Of a DNA stretch of 64,000 nt, positions 1 to 12,715 are shown piece after piece. The notes under the pieces are model-generated. The model was not told where the DNA came from. It saw nothing but the letters and a program-made list of their open reading frames with translations, and did not search any database. The DNA is from Datnioides undecimradiatus (Eukaryota; Chordata; Actinopteri; Lobotiformes; Datnioididae), in contig WARS01000038.1 in assembly GCA_008933995.1 (NCBI GenBank), positions 4,606,010-4,670,009 on the forward strand. Reading direction: 5' to 3'. Position 1 is the first letter of the stretch; the number at the start of each line of letters is the position of its first letter. The translations under genes were made by a program, and so were the position numbers.

Positions 1-282
1 CATTGCCACACATAACGCTCCCCCCCACAACCGAGGAGTAATGGCTTTCCTCTGATGTAATGCTCGCGGTTTCTTCGTTAGTGTGTCAGGAAGTCAAATA
101 TTGAGAGTGCAATACTCGCTGCTGCAGACGGAATGCAAGTGTGGAGCGGTGGACGTCTTGCACAAGCAATAAAATCCAATTTCATCTGTGGGTGTGCGGC
201 TGTAAAATTAAATGCCCCCATCTGTAATTTGTTTCAAACACTTCGGCTTTACCAATATTATCTGGACACTGATTGAAAAGGT
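1..282. other. Non-coding flank, no gene seen
   Basis: No long ORF or splice-bounded coding segment is visible. There is a short C run near position 20. Two diverged copies of a ~22-bp word starting 'TTCATCTG' occur at about 178 and 302, on either side of the RE1 motif; about 18 of 22 bases match, which is weak. Confidence 0.5.
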
Positions 283-303
283 GCTGCTGTCCGTGGTGCT
301 GAA
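283..303 (-). promoter_or_regulatory. RE1/NRSE motif, candidate REST (NRSF) binding site
   Basis: Read on the minus strand the site begins TTCAGCACCACGGACAG, matching every position of the 17-base RE1 core consensus (NTYAGMRCCNNRGMSAG) and then continuing GC; only the last bases differ from the 21-base textbook element. REST is a zinc-finger repressor that silences neuronal genes in non-neuronal cells through such sites; that is family knowledge. A full match is rarely seen by chance in 64 kb. The nearest supported exon lies about 34 kb downstream, so assignment to that gene is inference; a gene left of the window is an equal possibility. Confidence 0.75.
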
Positions 304-488
304 ATTCATCTGCGGGTGTACAGTCGGCAGCACAGTGGTCAATATCTCTGTGGGCCACGTTTTGCGTGACTGTAAATCATCCTGATTACATGTAAATTAT
401 GCAGCAGATCTCATATTAAATTGCTCTTTATTCATGAAGTGGAATCCATCATAAAAACAATACCTTAAGCTACGTTTCAAAGCTACAT

Positions 489-511
489 CTTGACTGCAGC
501 TTGCAGTCAAG
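489..511. repeat. Perfect short hairpin (10-bp arms, 3-nt loop)
   Basis: The arms CTTGACTGCA and TGCAGTCAAG are exact reverse complements around a 3-base spacer. A further partial copy, 'CTTGACGGCAGC', follows at about 520. It is too short for a miRNA precursor. No function is assigned. Confidence 0.6.
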
Positions 512-1333
512 TGTTCAATACTTGACGGCAGCTTTGTCTCTGCACCTCCAATGAAATTCTACTCATTTTCCCGACATATTATGTAACTATGCTGAATCGC
601 ATATTGAATTGCAGTGATCATGTTGGTGTTCAATGATCATATCTGCTGTGTTTAAAGCACGTTTTACATGTCATACATAAGGTAATATCTTTGTTTGTCT
701 TCCTCACTGGTTATTCCACTGATTGGGAGTTGCTGGTGGTAATGCACCTGTGAAGTGTGCAGTGAAGATTGCTAGCTCGCAAACAGCTCGTAAACAATGT
801 ACAATTTTAATTATTTGCAAAAACAGGCTTGGTAAATCTTTCATAAGCTCAGGAATGTCAATATCACTTGTCAAAACTGAATGTAAACATAACTGTGTTT
901 ATGAGAAAACTCTGCAGTGCACCCTTAATTGCTTGCTTTGCTGCGGTGGACTCCGTGGTGAGTCAGTACGCTATGACATCACCGGTGGGCGTGCTTAGAT
1001 GCAGCGCACTTCTGACCATCAGGACCACACCAATAATTGCTACTGAGCGCAGTCAGATATGCAGCCAGAGAGGGCAGTGAACCACAGATGCAGAGGTTGG
1101 ATGTGTATTGAAATCTTTGTTGTTACTGTGTGTACTAGTTATTGATTCGGTGTAGATGTAAATATGTAAATAACATATCGAGAAGCTGCTGTCTGATGTT
1201 GTGGCTGTGACTTTTTATCCTGCTGGTTGTGAAGATGTTATAGATTTAAAGGACAGTATGGCTGAATTTCAGGATGTGAAGATGTGAACACTGTGCGCTG
1301 GGTAGTCATTATGTTGTAGCGAGCTCTGTACTT

Positions 1334-1335
<2 letters not shown>
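512..1335. other. Non-coding, nothing recognised
   Basis: Two short overlapping open frames around 723-1080 (91 and 70 codons) show no signal peptide, domain motif or splice context, and I treat them as chance. No repeat family was recognised. Confidence 0.5.

Positions 1336-1371
<36 letters not shown>
1336..1371. repeat. (GT)n microsatellite
   Basis: About 35 bases of uninterrupted GT dinucleotides, a typical fish microsatellite that is probably length-polymorphic. Confidence 0.97.
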
Positions 1372-1373
<2 letters not shown>

Positions 1374-4128
1374 GTACGTGAAGGATGAGGGTTAGGATTC
1401 TTCTCATACTTGTGAGGACCACTGCGTTAGCCTCATTATGGGCTACATCATAATGACTCCACTGCTGCTCTCTATTCTATGGATTGCTAAAGGTCAGATC
1501 AGCATCTTAATGTGCTATCCGCCTGCCTTCTGACCCAGATGCAAACTGTGGTCACTTGGATCAGACCCACATAGTGTGTTCACTCGCCTGTAGAATATAT
1601 AAATCAATTTTCCTTTAATGACAGTTCATTTAATTAAACCTTGACATTTGTTTGAGCCCCCAGATCACCAACAGCAGATGAGTCTATAGCTACGGGCTTT
1701 GTCATAACAGCTCTGGTTGAGTGGCTCATAGAGTCGATGTTTGTCTGCAGAGGAGCTGAACAGACAGTGTTATGTGTTGACGTATATGATATCAGCTAAA
1801 TGTTACACCCACATATGATTGTCCGCTACATCCATGTACATTGATCTTTCAGTATAGCGGCTTCCTCAAAGACTTTAGACCCAATTATGGGACCTGGCTG
1901 CAGGAGGTGGTTCCCGTGAAGCCACTTTTGTTGAAATCACCAGTGACGTGATGATATATAATCCAGGAAGTCCAGTTAAAGTAGCTCGTCAGTGTGTTTA
2001 GAAGTTCATCAGGTGCCAAAACACTGCCCAGCGGTTCGCAATACTCATAGGCAAGAACTATTATCTTGTGTTGAGTTGCAGTACAGTATTTAGGTTACAA
2101 GTGATGTACCAGGAATGTGCAGTTGTCTTTGTGTGACTGGCCAACACAGCACTTCCCAAGATGACCTCTTCTGTTGCTGCAAAGTTGAGAGCCTGATTCA
2201 GTATTGTTGCCGGATGACCTTGCTTTGTTTTGCCAGCGCGCTCTTTGTCGGCTCCCTCCATGCACCATTGTACTCGCTACATTCAAATGAATAAGAGGGC
2301 TGCATGTTTCTCATGCCACGGTCGGACTGATGTTGGGCGATAAGGCCTGCCTCACGGTCGGCATGTCAATTTATTACAGAGCTACAGGTTGAAGGACTGG
2401 GAAAACCATTTTTTCTTTGTGTTTGGGAGGCATTGCCATGTTGAAAGAGGAGAAAGTGTCGCTCAACTGTTGCCACAAGTTGAAAGAAGACTAAAGGCCA
2501 TGATATCATTGTCTACTGCTGGAGTGAGATTTCCCGTAGCTGGAATCACCTTATATAGTATAATGATTTTAACCATGAGAGCCAAAGTGGACATGTGCTC
2601 TACTTGAACTTTGGTGATTGGACACAATCTATAATCTATGTGAAGCTTCATCTTCATTAAGCATAGAACCCTGGAGTCCAGACGCTGGTCTTGGTGAGCT
2701 AAAACCAGCAGGTGGTTGATGGAGGTCGTGGTGGGGACGGGGGGAGGCGGTGGGCTGATCAATAGTCGGTCTGAAAGACTGAGCAACAGGCAATGAAATT
2801 GGACAGAGTTATTTATCAGTAGTTATTAAAAGAACAACCCGAGGGCTCAAAGATCATTGGTCAGATATGGTGACATTTGAGTTTAAGGATATTAGGACGT
2901 TTGACAGGGTAGGAAACTGAAATTTATGGATAAAATAGAGCTAGAAGAATCAGCACAAATCCACCCACTGAGGAAGAAAAGCAAAAAATTGAGAGAACAG
3001 ATTTTCCTTATTGTGCTCTAGCCGACGCTTCTTTACTATGAATAAATTGCTGTTTTGAGCAACGGCATCAGTTTGAAAGAAGTGATGCAATGCACGTCGA
3101 CACACGAGAATAAAAAAAAAGCTTTAGGACAGCACGATAACAAGAGACAAATTTCACTTCTGCCCATGAAATTTAGAAGTACGCACATTCTTGTCTTGTC
3201 ACACACACAGTTGATTAAAACAGCACCAGGCAAGATTTCCATATAGAAATACAGCAATCTGAATCATAGAGCTGCTGCATAAGAAAAGGGCTTTGTGAGG
3301 ATTTTCTGCAGTGTTCATTTCAGCCTTTCTATTTGCCTCTTCCTGTGGGCTAAGAATATATCCGTAACTGACCACTGAATTAAATCAGCATGATTTTAAA
3401 TTAAAAAAAAAAAAAGTTGAGTTTTGGATTAGAAATGTAGTCAAGAGGTGACCATGACTCTAAGTGTGGCACAACCTGAAGCTCAAACACAATGTCAGAT
3501 CATTGTGCCCTGATAAGTCATTTCATGTTACTGTTTCTCTCACTGCAGACTTTGTCTCATGAGAGCATGAACAGTTCCTGGGTTGGGAATCTGAAATAGG
3601 TTTAAATTGGATTCATCTGAAATGAAAGACTTGAAAGGCCAATGCAGCACATCTGTGAGCAACAGGTGAACGGGCTGCTCGGGATACAGCCGTGGCGTGT
3701 GTACGAGCAGCTGTTAGCTGATAGGTTTTGCCTTTTGATCAAAGCTTACTTTCTTTCGTCCCCCGCCCCCCTTCTAGATGTATTTCTTTGCGTCTCTGTG
3801 TGAATAATTGGCTGAGTGTTCAACTTCTGGCTGTGTTTACATAAAGGAGCCTTTGTGTTATTAATAATCTAAGGCCAAACCACATGTGCATGCACACACT
3901 TTCTCACACAGTTTAGCAGTTAGATTACTCTCTGTCGGCCTGTCGCCCAGGCTGGGGTTTCAGCCTCAGTAAAACGCTGAATGGAGCTTCCTTTCCTTAC
4001 CTCAGAGCCTAGCTGCCACTCCAACACAGTAATTACCTCGTCCTTCTTTACTGCTAATGAGAAGGTAAAATATGAGCGTCTGGCAACCGCAGTCATTTGC
4101 GACCCCAGCTCGCTCCCGGCAGGAGAAG
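1372..4128. other. Non-coding; one G-rich patch
   Basis: No gene is supported. Bases 2,728-2,753 are G-rich, with runs of 4, 6, 2 and 3 Gs, and might form a quadruplex. The overlapping minus-strand frame there gives only low-complexity proline. A run of 13 As lies near 3,402. Nothing else is recognised. Confidence 0.5.
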
Positions 4129-4152
4129 AGAGGGAGAGGGAGAGGGAGAGGG
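4129..4152. repeat. (AGAGGG)4 short tandem repeat
   Basis: Four exact copies of a 6-base all-purine unit lie inside a purine run that starts near 4,121. Confidence 0.9.
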
Positions 4153-7100
4153 ACTAATTTCAACCCACAAGCAACCTCTGAATGATACCATCCATCCTCA
4201 ACCCACCTGTACGCGTTATGCTACGTAACCCAGGGCCTGTGTTTGGCAAACATGACGCCAGACAGGATAACGAGTTCAGCAGTGGTGTCAACTTTTCCCA
4301 AATCAAATGAAGAACAGATGCTCTTTTTTCCTCACACATAGTTACATCTAGGACCAGCTTGCCTGTAATGCAAAGTACAAAATAATGTAATATGAAGCAC
4401 AGCAAGCGCTGCCGGCGGTAAGCTAGTTAGCCGAAGCTGCTAATATTTGCAGCTTACAATAGAGAATGCAGTTTATTCAGTTCCTTACAATTTGGCCCTT
4501 GTGTTAAATACAGACACTTCTTACTACGCCCCCGTGCACCCTGCTTCATCAAAGCTTCAAAGGCCTGCTGTACTTAGTTACGGTTGCTAAGCAATGGTGG
4601 TACAATCACAGTTAAGGGATGGGGTTTAGCGAAGAGCCAAATGGTGTGACAGAGGGTTATTTACATTTGGTTTCAGTTTCATGACCCTCCACATGTTTGT
4701 TCTGTTCCTTGATTTGCGCGTGTGAAAGGACACAAAGTGTAAAAAAGAGAAAATCAACAATATGTAGAGGGCCAACCTTGTACAGTAACACTCTGCGTGA
4801 TTTAGCGGTCACGATAGATGACCTCAAGTAGGAGCGTGTGACTTGAATTTGATCTCTCAAAGGCACCTTTAACCTCTTATCAGCAACAAAACATGAACAT
4901 TCAAATACTGTTGGAATGATGCGCGTGCTTTATGGGCCCGCAAGACTCTTCATTCACCAGACAATACATATTTCCATGTCATCACCGCTGTCCTCTGTGC
5001 CATTATCATTTTTTATCTGATAGGAAACAAATCAAGGTTTTTCCAGTGTCGGGAAGAAAAGCCATTTTCATGCTGAAGGTTATAGAAAAGCATAGTAATG
5101 TAAGTGAAAAGATTATATTGGTGCCCTTCGGATAGACTCCAATGTCACACATGAGGAGACAAAGAATTTCATCACAGCAGCAGTGGTTTTTGAAGGCAAT
5201 CAGAAACATTTTATGCTTTTTTGCGGAGCTTCGTATTTGCCATAAAATCTTAGAGATTGACTCCAAACCCTTACCACAGGGGTGAAAAAAATCCCATTAG
5301 ATTGAAAAACAGCAAGGGACATTGAAAACGTATTAGCAATAATAACAGAGATTCCCGAATGCATTGCATTCAGTGTGACTATTTCAGTGGAAATGATACA
5401 GCCAGGGCATGAAAAAATTAAATTCATTTCAGAGGATCGTGTAAATGCTAATGTTTACCGGTTATACAGACACTTGCATTAGGAAACCATTAGCAGGACC
5501 ATTACAATGATTAACTTAAAATTGACTTACCGCATCAATTCACTGATTCACTGATGCCACTGACCATATTTCAGCGTACTCACCAGATTATGGAAAGACT
5601 TGTTTCTGTGGCAATACACTTCAGTCTCAATCTGTGTAGTGGAGTTGTCTGCGAGGGACTAACTGGATTTAAAATCCACAGATTGATAGATGTCAATATG
5701 ATGATATTACAATAAACCTCTTGGCCTGACCTCTAGTTGCGGCGAACAGGAATTCGGCTCAGCCAATGCAATTACAGCCAGATAACACAGTGATTGCATT
5801 GGAAAGTTAAAGATGTTATTCTGCAGCTGTTACACATAGTTTAAGTGCACTTGAGCAGCGTTTTCAGATGGAAATGTGGTTAATTTCCCAGAGGTCATTG
5901 GGAGGTTAACTGCAAATTGTTCTTGGCACATCAAAGCGCATGTTGAACCTACAACACAAACGTGCGCACAATGCCGGTATTTTCTTAAAGGCACACTGCT
6001 CAGTTTTTTGGAGAAATGGTTTTAGAGGTCCATGTGTCGGTGACTATCTCATGCAAAAGGATGAACCTCGCATGTCCATGTGCATGTACTGACCTGACGA
6101 GCTGTCCTGCTTTTGGTGTCATTCGTCAAGGAAACAATGTTACCTTTCCAATGTTTCTTTGCACCTTTACACCCTGATGATGATGCTTAGTTAACAGAAA
6201 AAGAGCAAAGGAGCTGTGCAATAAAGAAAAGTGAGAAAATCTAATCTGCTCGATTTGTGCACCATTGCAGGCGCTAAAAGGCATGAAGAGCTGATGCAAA
6301 AACCTTGGACTGGCTGCTACACTGGTTGCTTTTCAAGCTTCTTGCTCCTCCTCAGGCAGCATCAAGAGGTTTATACTTTTTCAAGGCTTTTTCACATCAC
6401 TTCTTCCATCCAAAAATGATCACTGGAGGGTCGAACAGCATTTGAAAATCTCCCTAAACACCTTTCTTGCATTGAAATACAGCTACGTTGAGTCCAGCTT
6501 TTTTTTTTTTTTGTAAGAAAACCAACAATTCATTTGGACGATTTCATGCAGCAATTGTCTGGCTTCTAACAAAAACTATAAATTTAAAGGATTATCCTCT
6601 TTATCGCTCGCTTTTCTCTGGAAGCGGATGATTCTCACCCCACCTTTATATACCTTTATATATAGATTGCCTTTTGATGTGAATGGTCAGTTTGCTGTAT
6701 GAGCATGTCCTATTTGACCCTTTGAACCCTTTGATGCAGCTTGATGATCGCAACCTTCCAGCAGAAGCGTTGTTTTATGTCCCCCCAGTGAATTCGTTTG
6801 TGCACAAATTGAGCAGATTAAGATTTTTCACCTCTCTGCACTGACCTGCTCCCTTCTTTTTTGTGTTTTTATGTGATCCATCAGGATCTCCTACGAAATC
6901 TGGCAACCAAGTGAAGCAGAATTAGGCCGCTGTTAGGCCAAACCATTTTGGAAACCCATCTTTATGATGCATAATAAAACTGGCTGGCTGCAAAGTGCTG
7001 AAAAATGTTATTTGCCTTTGCTTTTGAAAACCTATATGCACTTAGTGCCTTTCTAAGAGTTCCCCACCTGCCTAACAATATGGTTTTTCCAATACAGTGT

Positions 7101-8137
7101 TATAGAAGCACCCTTTGGGAAAAAAAAAATAACTGGTCATCTGTGGTAATGATTTCTGATTGTCTTGGCTCAGAGTGGGAGTGTGAAATGGGCTGATTAC
7201 GGTCAATAGCACTCTGAGAAAAAAAACAAATAACCAGCTGTAATATGTGTTAAAAGCTAAATAAAGATTCTTCAAGGATTCATATTGGCTCCAGAGCACG
7301 CATTAATGCGCAAGCATTTAGCGAAATGTAAACACGTGCGGTTTACATTCAGTTACCACTGACACGCTCATTCTCACTCCTTTAATTATTCATCTGCAGG
7401 TTTGTGCAGATTTCCACTTCTCTTGAGGCAAATTAAAAGTTAACAAGCATTTTAGGAGAAAAAAAAGAGCCAATTTTCAGACAACAACAAGGTGCAATGT
7501 ACTTAAAAAGTAAAACGTTTCTCCCTGAACGTCCCAATGTAACCCCACCCCCACAATGCTTGTAATTAAATGGGAACTTGTACATCATTGTGCGTTCGCA
7601 TTGTTCAGCTACCAATCAATTAACCGCAAGTACCTCTGTCTGTCTCAGCCTTTTATCATGTAGTGTTTCTCTAATTGACTGAAAGTCCTAACTCCGCTGT
7701 TAAAGTTCTGAATATAAGCAATGCTGAGAGAGACTCTTTAGAATTAAATGGATGGGTTCAGTAAACGTGAAACACAGCGGCTGGTTGCCGCTGCCAAAAC
7801 TGTGAAATGCTGCGACTAGAAATGTTTCCCCTCTCTGCAGCTAATGAAATCTATTGCATCACGCCATTTCAAACCAGGTGAACAACAATATGTTCATGCT
7901 ATTCACATTTTTCCCAATGAGCTATAACCCATGGTCCAGTTCACCATGTCATATAAAAGCTGCTCCATTTGCATGTTAATCCTTTATATTCATTTTGTTA
8001 ACTTTGTTAGTTGTTTTGAAGTTATAGCTGTGAATTCCACCACTTTGCATTAATGTTTCAATCTTTACTTGTATTTATAATCTCATTTGAGTCTGGATAA
8101 TAAAACCTCACTAAGCATCTATTTAGTTGCGCCCTGG
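4153..8137. other. Non-coding; isolated factor-binding words
   Basis: No credible exon; the longest open frame is about 86 codons and unremarkable. Bases 4,583-4,594 read GTTGCTAAGCAA, an imperfect RFX X-box-like inverted repeat. Bases 7,967-7,980 contain an octamer ATTTGCAT next to GTTAAT, a POU/homeodomain-type word. Both are single-motif observations with no context to support function. Confidence 0.4.
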
Positions 8138-8151
8138 CCACCAGAGGGCCC
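8138..8151 (+). promoter_or_regulatory. CTCF-like core motif
   Basis: The sequence CCACCAGAGGGC fits the CTCF core CCASYAGRGGGC at every core position; the next base departs from the usual purine. CTCF is a zinc-finger insulator and loop-anchor protein. Only the core is judged here, and chance matches to such a core do occur in 64 kb. Confidence 0.4.
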
Positions 8152-9651
8152 CCGAGAACTCTTAAAATGACCCACATCGTAATCATCATATAATGTTAAC
8201 AGGCTGGCTACTAGTTGTTTAATGAGTTCCCACCGCTTCTGTCAGAACTGGTCACACGTTCATGTGCTCTGTAACTGACCGCGAACTGCATTTCGATGCA
8301 AGCGCAGTCAGTCAAGCCAATCAACATGTCTCTGACCCAGGGGATGCCCATGTCAGTCATGTCAGTGGAAAGGCATGATGGATGGCACAGGTGCTGTAGC
8401 AACTGTCCAATCAATCATCACGCTGCTAAAGTACGGTGTGATGGTTTAAAACAGAAAGTATGACGTGATGGTAAAGTTGATGCTGTTGCTTTGGGCGAGT
8501 TTACAAAAAGGCTTCACAAAATGGATTCAGCATCGCACGTAATTCAACAGCTTGACAGCTGAATCATCAAACACAGCAATAGAATTCTATACTTCCAACA
8601 GTGTGAATGGTAAACACGAGTTGAAACAGTGCGTTTGCAAGTATGTGCCACTTCTCTTGGCAGGTAAAGCACCCTTCAGACACAGAGGAGCCTGCATGCT
8701 GTTACAGCAACTGGCACGATATGTTTGGCACAAACAATTAATGTTACTATACAGTTTAGATTGTGCCCCTGCTTCCTTTTTAGTGCGATAATTGCAGCTA
8801 ATAATACAGTATACAGTCTTTCTCTCTCTCCTTATCTCCGTCTCTGTCTCTCTGGGATCAATAATGGCCACAGCTGTTTAATAATCATGTGTCCTGCTTT
8901 TACATTGTGCTGTTTGTGATAATTGTTTGTGAGCCTTGTTACTGAGACCTCTGATTTCAGGTCTGGGGGCTTAATTCTTAATGAATATCTCATGAAAGGA
9001 AGCCTGTTTACTGCTAATGTGTGTTTTGTGTATTGCGTGTTTTCTCAGCTTTGATTATGGGGGGGGGGCTGTTTCCGTGATCAGCTTCTGCATGGCTCCA
9101 AATGCTGTGGTGCTCAGAAACCTCAGAGAAGAAGGCGCTCAGATGAGCCATTTGAAAACGCATAGTTGTTGGAAACAAAACATGGTGCCACGGTTGAGGA
9201 ATGTTGTCCAGCGTTGTCTATAAATTCCCTTGAAGTGCAGATTTGATTATACAGATTTCTAAAGCTTGGTGAAATATTTCAGACTGAATCAAAGTGTTGG
9301 AGCAAGAGACACACCGGACTCTGCCATAGCCACTTAGCCATAGCCTGCTTGTTTTACAAAAAGTCACTGGGAGTTGTCGTCAGCTTCTTCCTTGTGTTTT
9401 TATGTCCAGGAGTTAGATTTTTTGATCAAACACCACATATTTTCTTCCCCGGTTACTAATTTATTGTGCTCATCATTCGTATTTGCTGAATTTTAAGAGA
9501 CTCAGAAATGCAAATCCACATTTGTAGTTGAATTTGCTCGCACATTTGTTTTCTTTGACATCGTTTTCAAGGACAGGCAGTCGTACCTATTCCTGAATTC
9601 CTAAACTGATTATTTCAGTTTTCATCTGAACTGGAATTGTGCAAAAAAATA
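8152..9651. other. Non-coding, nothing recognised
   Basis: The ORFs here are short and overlap on both strands. There is an 11-base G run at about 9,059-9,069. No repeat family or exon is recognised. Confidence 0.5.
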
Positions 9652-9672
9652 AAAGAAAGAAAGAAAGAAAAA
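9652..9672. repeat. (AAAG)n short tandem repeat
   Basis: About five AAAG units follow an A run. Confidence 0.9.
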
Positions 9673-12504
9673 TTGTTTAGGCCAGTGCGAATCCCCTAAC
9701 AACCAGAGCCTGATGAAACTGCAGCGCTATAAAGCAAAGCAGATCAGAAAATGACATCTCCCTATTCAGATTGACTGATTCTCGTCAAGGCTTGCGCGCG
9801 AAAGGCGCACGCTCCGAGCGGCTAGTACAGAAGGCTAACCACACGTAGATAAGGCCGAGCCTGGCTGGTGACACGCCTGGCTTGGAAGGAAAAGCAAATC
9901 ATTCAGGACAATCTATTCCCTCCGCTGCCAGTCACTTCACTGCTGTCAATTGAATACGGGCTGCTCCGGAGCAACACAGTGGCCTGTGAATACCATTTCC
10001 ATATAATTATTCCTACATAAATGGCAGACTGCTTGCTGTTTCATCAACCTTTTGGACCACATGCTGGCAAACAGATAAATAAATAAATAACATTCACTTG
10101 CGAATGTTTCGCAGGGGTGAGGAAAAGCTAATGGGATGGAGCGTCCTGCAAATGGGCAGCAGGAAGTGTTTTGTAGCTGCGGTCGTCCTCATTGTTGGAT
10201 GGGGCGACCCTCGCTCAGAGAAGCATTTGTCACTGGTGGAAATGTTGTTGTTTTTTTTTGTGGAGACACAGGTGAGGGTCCGTGCAAACAACAAGCGACA
10301 CAAATTATTAAAAAAAGAAGTGGCTGCAGGTACGAGCGGATATACTAAATGGATACATGTTCTCCCGTGGGGTGATGTCACCAGTTGTTTTTCCCCTGGT
10401 TCTGTGCAGACACACTCTTAAACAAAGTACTGAGAACGTACGTAGTGTATTTCCAGCACGAGTTTCAACAGCGTGATCAAACAGTCGCCGAGCTTAAAGG
10501 CAAAGTTTGCTTTTGAAACTCTCGTCCCGTCATCAAGACCAGTGACTTTTCCTGCAGACTCTCCCCTGCTGTGAAGTTAAAAGCATTTGCATTTCACAGC
10601 CGCACTGGCGTGACGACAGCTTTGATCGACCTAAGTGCCCTTTTGAATTTCTTAACATATAATTTGAGTATAAAGCATACTTCCCATCTGTCAATCAAGG
10701 CTAACATTCATCAACAACATAGCCCTAAAACTCAGTACCTTCAATTAAACCCGTGTGTTTTTTTTTTTTTCTTAAACACTTCACATCGAGAATAGATTTT
10801 TATTTTATTTTCACTGCTGAAACAGAACGAAATAAGACCGATCAATCACCTGACACACAAAATTCTGCATCCATGACGTGCAAACTAGCTTACTTATGGA
10901 GTCACCTATTATTTATAGAAGACCAATGACAGCATGGATCAGATATACTAAAACCACCTCAGCTAGTTGCATTAATAGTTCTTGCAGCTGCAATGCGAAT
11001 GTCAGACTGACATTTGGACAGAATTGTCTGTACCATGGAGGGGATGGAACAAGGGGAGGAGCGTTTTCTTTGATCGAGCCTCGCAGATTTTACTAAACGC
11101 ATTAGCTCCTGCAAACGTCTCACCAGTGCACCTCGATTTCAGATGGGAAGATCTTTAAAACATTGTCAGCCTCAGACCTTTATTGCAGGCTGATTGCTAG
11201 AAAATTAAGTGCTACGGAGGCTGATGTTCTTGTGCTAATGCATCACTCTCGGTTTCCCAAATTGATCCTGAAATTGACAGGCTGACCACTTTTTTCTTCT
11301 TCCTTGCTTGTCCTACCTGCACCCGCTGGGTCGTGGTCTCGGGCTGCTCGACTCAGGTCCTTGCTCCTGCTTTTGCTTTTTGCTTTTCACGCTGTTGCAT
11401 CATTTTTCATCAGATAACCAAACGAGCTAGCAAGTGCTAATTAGTCAGCATTAATCCACAGTAAGCAGAAAAGAATCAATTTCGAGACTTGGGAGATTAT
11501 CATTGGTATTTGCAGTGGATCCAGCAGCTCCTTCAGTGTAATTAGTAATATATTTATTATTAGTTTTTCAAATAGGATTGATACAGCGTAGCTGTGGTGA
11601 GTACATTTAGTCAATTCATTTCAGAGAGGAATAATGTGCATTTTACTCTCTGCCACAATTATTTGACAGCAACAGCTGATAATATATGAGTTCATCAGCA
11701 TGTAAGAAGCATGCGGATAGATGAAACTGCGGTAAATCAGCTCCACCTCGACTATCTTAGCAATAAAATGCTTGCAGTGGCGTCTAATCTGGAATCTGGA
11801 CCTCTCGAATGCGTTACAGGTGTCACTTTGATTTACAGGACAGAGAAAAAAAAAAATAAATGAATGTTCACATTTCTGACTTTTCTCTATTCTATGATTT
11901 ATTTGCTTTTCCTGTGGAAAAACCTGGATACCTTCACCTCTGCAGGCCTGTCAAGATGCATCAATTGTAGTAGACATTGTTTCATTTAGAGAAGCCCTAA
12001 GGTAAAATAAGATGGCAAGCCCCAGAGTTGTAATCCTTGTGATTTTGATGCAATCAAACTCTGTTTTTGATTCTATTCATGGTCAGTGTTTGTTCTGCAG
12101 TAGCGCTTCAATGTATTTATATTCAGTAATGATTGTTTGTGGGGTCTGCCCTCCTTACGCTGATTTTGGATGAGGGATTCACAGGAAGCAAGGCCTGCAT
12201 GTTAACCAATGCAATTATATCCCATTAAAATCAGCCTCACACTTCACTGTCCTCTCTTTTTACACCTTGTCAGAATTAATGCAAATGAAAGTCAAAGGGA
12301 GTCCAGTGAATCTATGCTAACGGAGACTATTTGTCAAAAAACTGTGAGCAAACAAACCAGTGAGTGTTTGCTGCCCCCAGAACTCTGGTTTCTGTAGTGT
12401 TAAATTGCACTTGCTGTAACCAGGGTAACCACAAGTGTCACTAAAATCAACCAGTGCTGAATGATTACTGTGTGATTATTATTAACTGTATGGCTGCATA
12501 ATGG
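9673..12504. other. Non-coding, scattered short ORFs only
   Basis: Overlapping frames of 95-107 codons on both strands at 10,094-10,421 are mutually exclusive and lack recognisable motifs; I do not call a gene. A perfect POU octamer ATGCAAAT sits at 12,279-12,286. Nothing else stands out. Confidence 0.45.
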
Positions 12505-12715
12505 CTGCATTTATAAAGCACCTTTATCCAAAGTGCTTTTCGCAAATTGCTCATTCTCACGCACATACCAGTGGCAGACGGAACGGTGCCATGCCGGGCC
12601 GATCATTAGGAGCAATTTGGGGTCAGCTTGGTGCCAAAGGGTCAGCGTCTGCCCTGGGACTGGAACAGTGGTTACCCTGTAGTTAGTGGATGACCCACTC
12701 TACCTATACAGCTCT
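12505..12715 (+). mobile_element. SINE-like teleost interspersed repeat, diverged copy
   Basis: The order of landmarks matches a repeat I know from many percomorph genomes: a start like 'TTTATAAAGCACC...AAGTGCTTTTCGCAAA', 'CTCACGCACATACCAGTGGCAGA' territory, 'AGGAGCAATTTGGGGTCAG', and the end 'TAGTGGATGACCCACTCTACC'. The copy is diverged by several substitutions and small gaps, so it is old. Orientation is plus by that consensus. The family name is not assigned. A 61-codon open frame inside it is a by-product. Confidence 0.75.

Noticed and set aside
178-329. Diverged 22-bp direct repeat flanking the upstream RE1
   Set aside because: About 18 of 22 bases match without extension; not convincingly more than chance.
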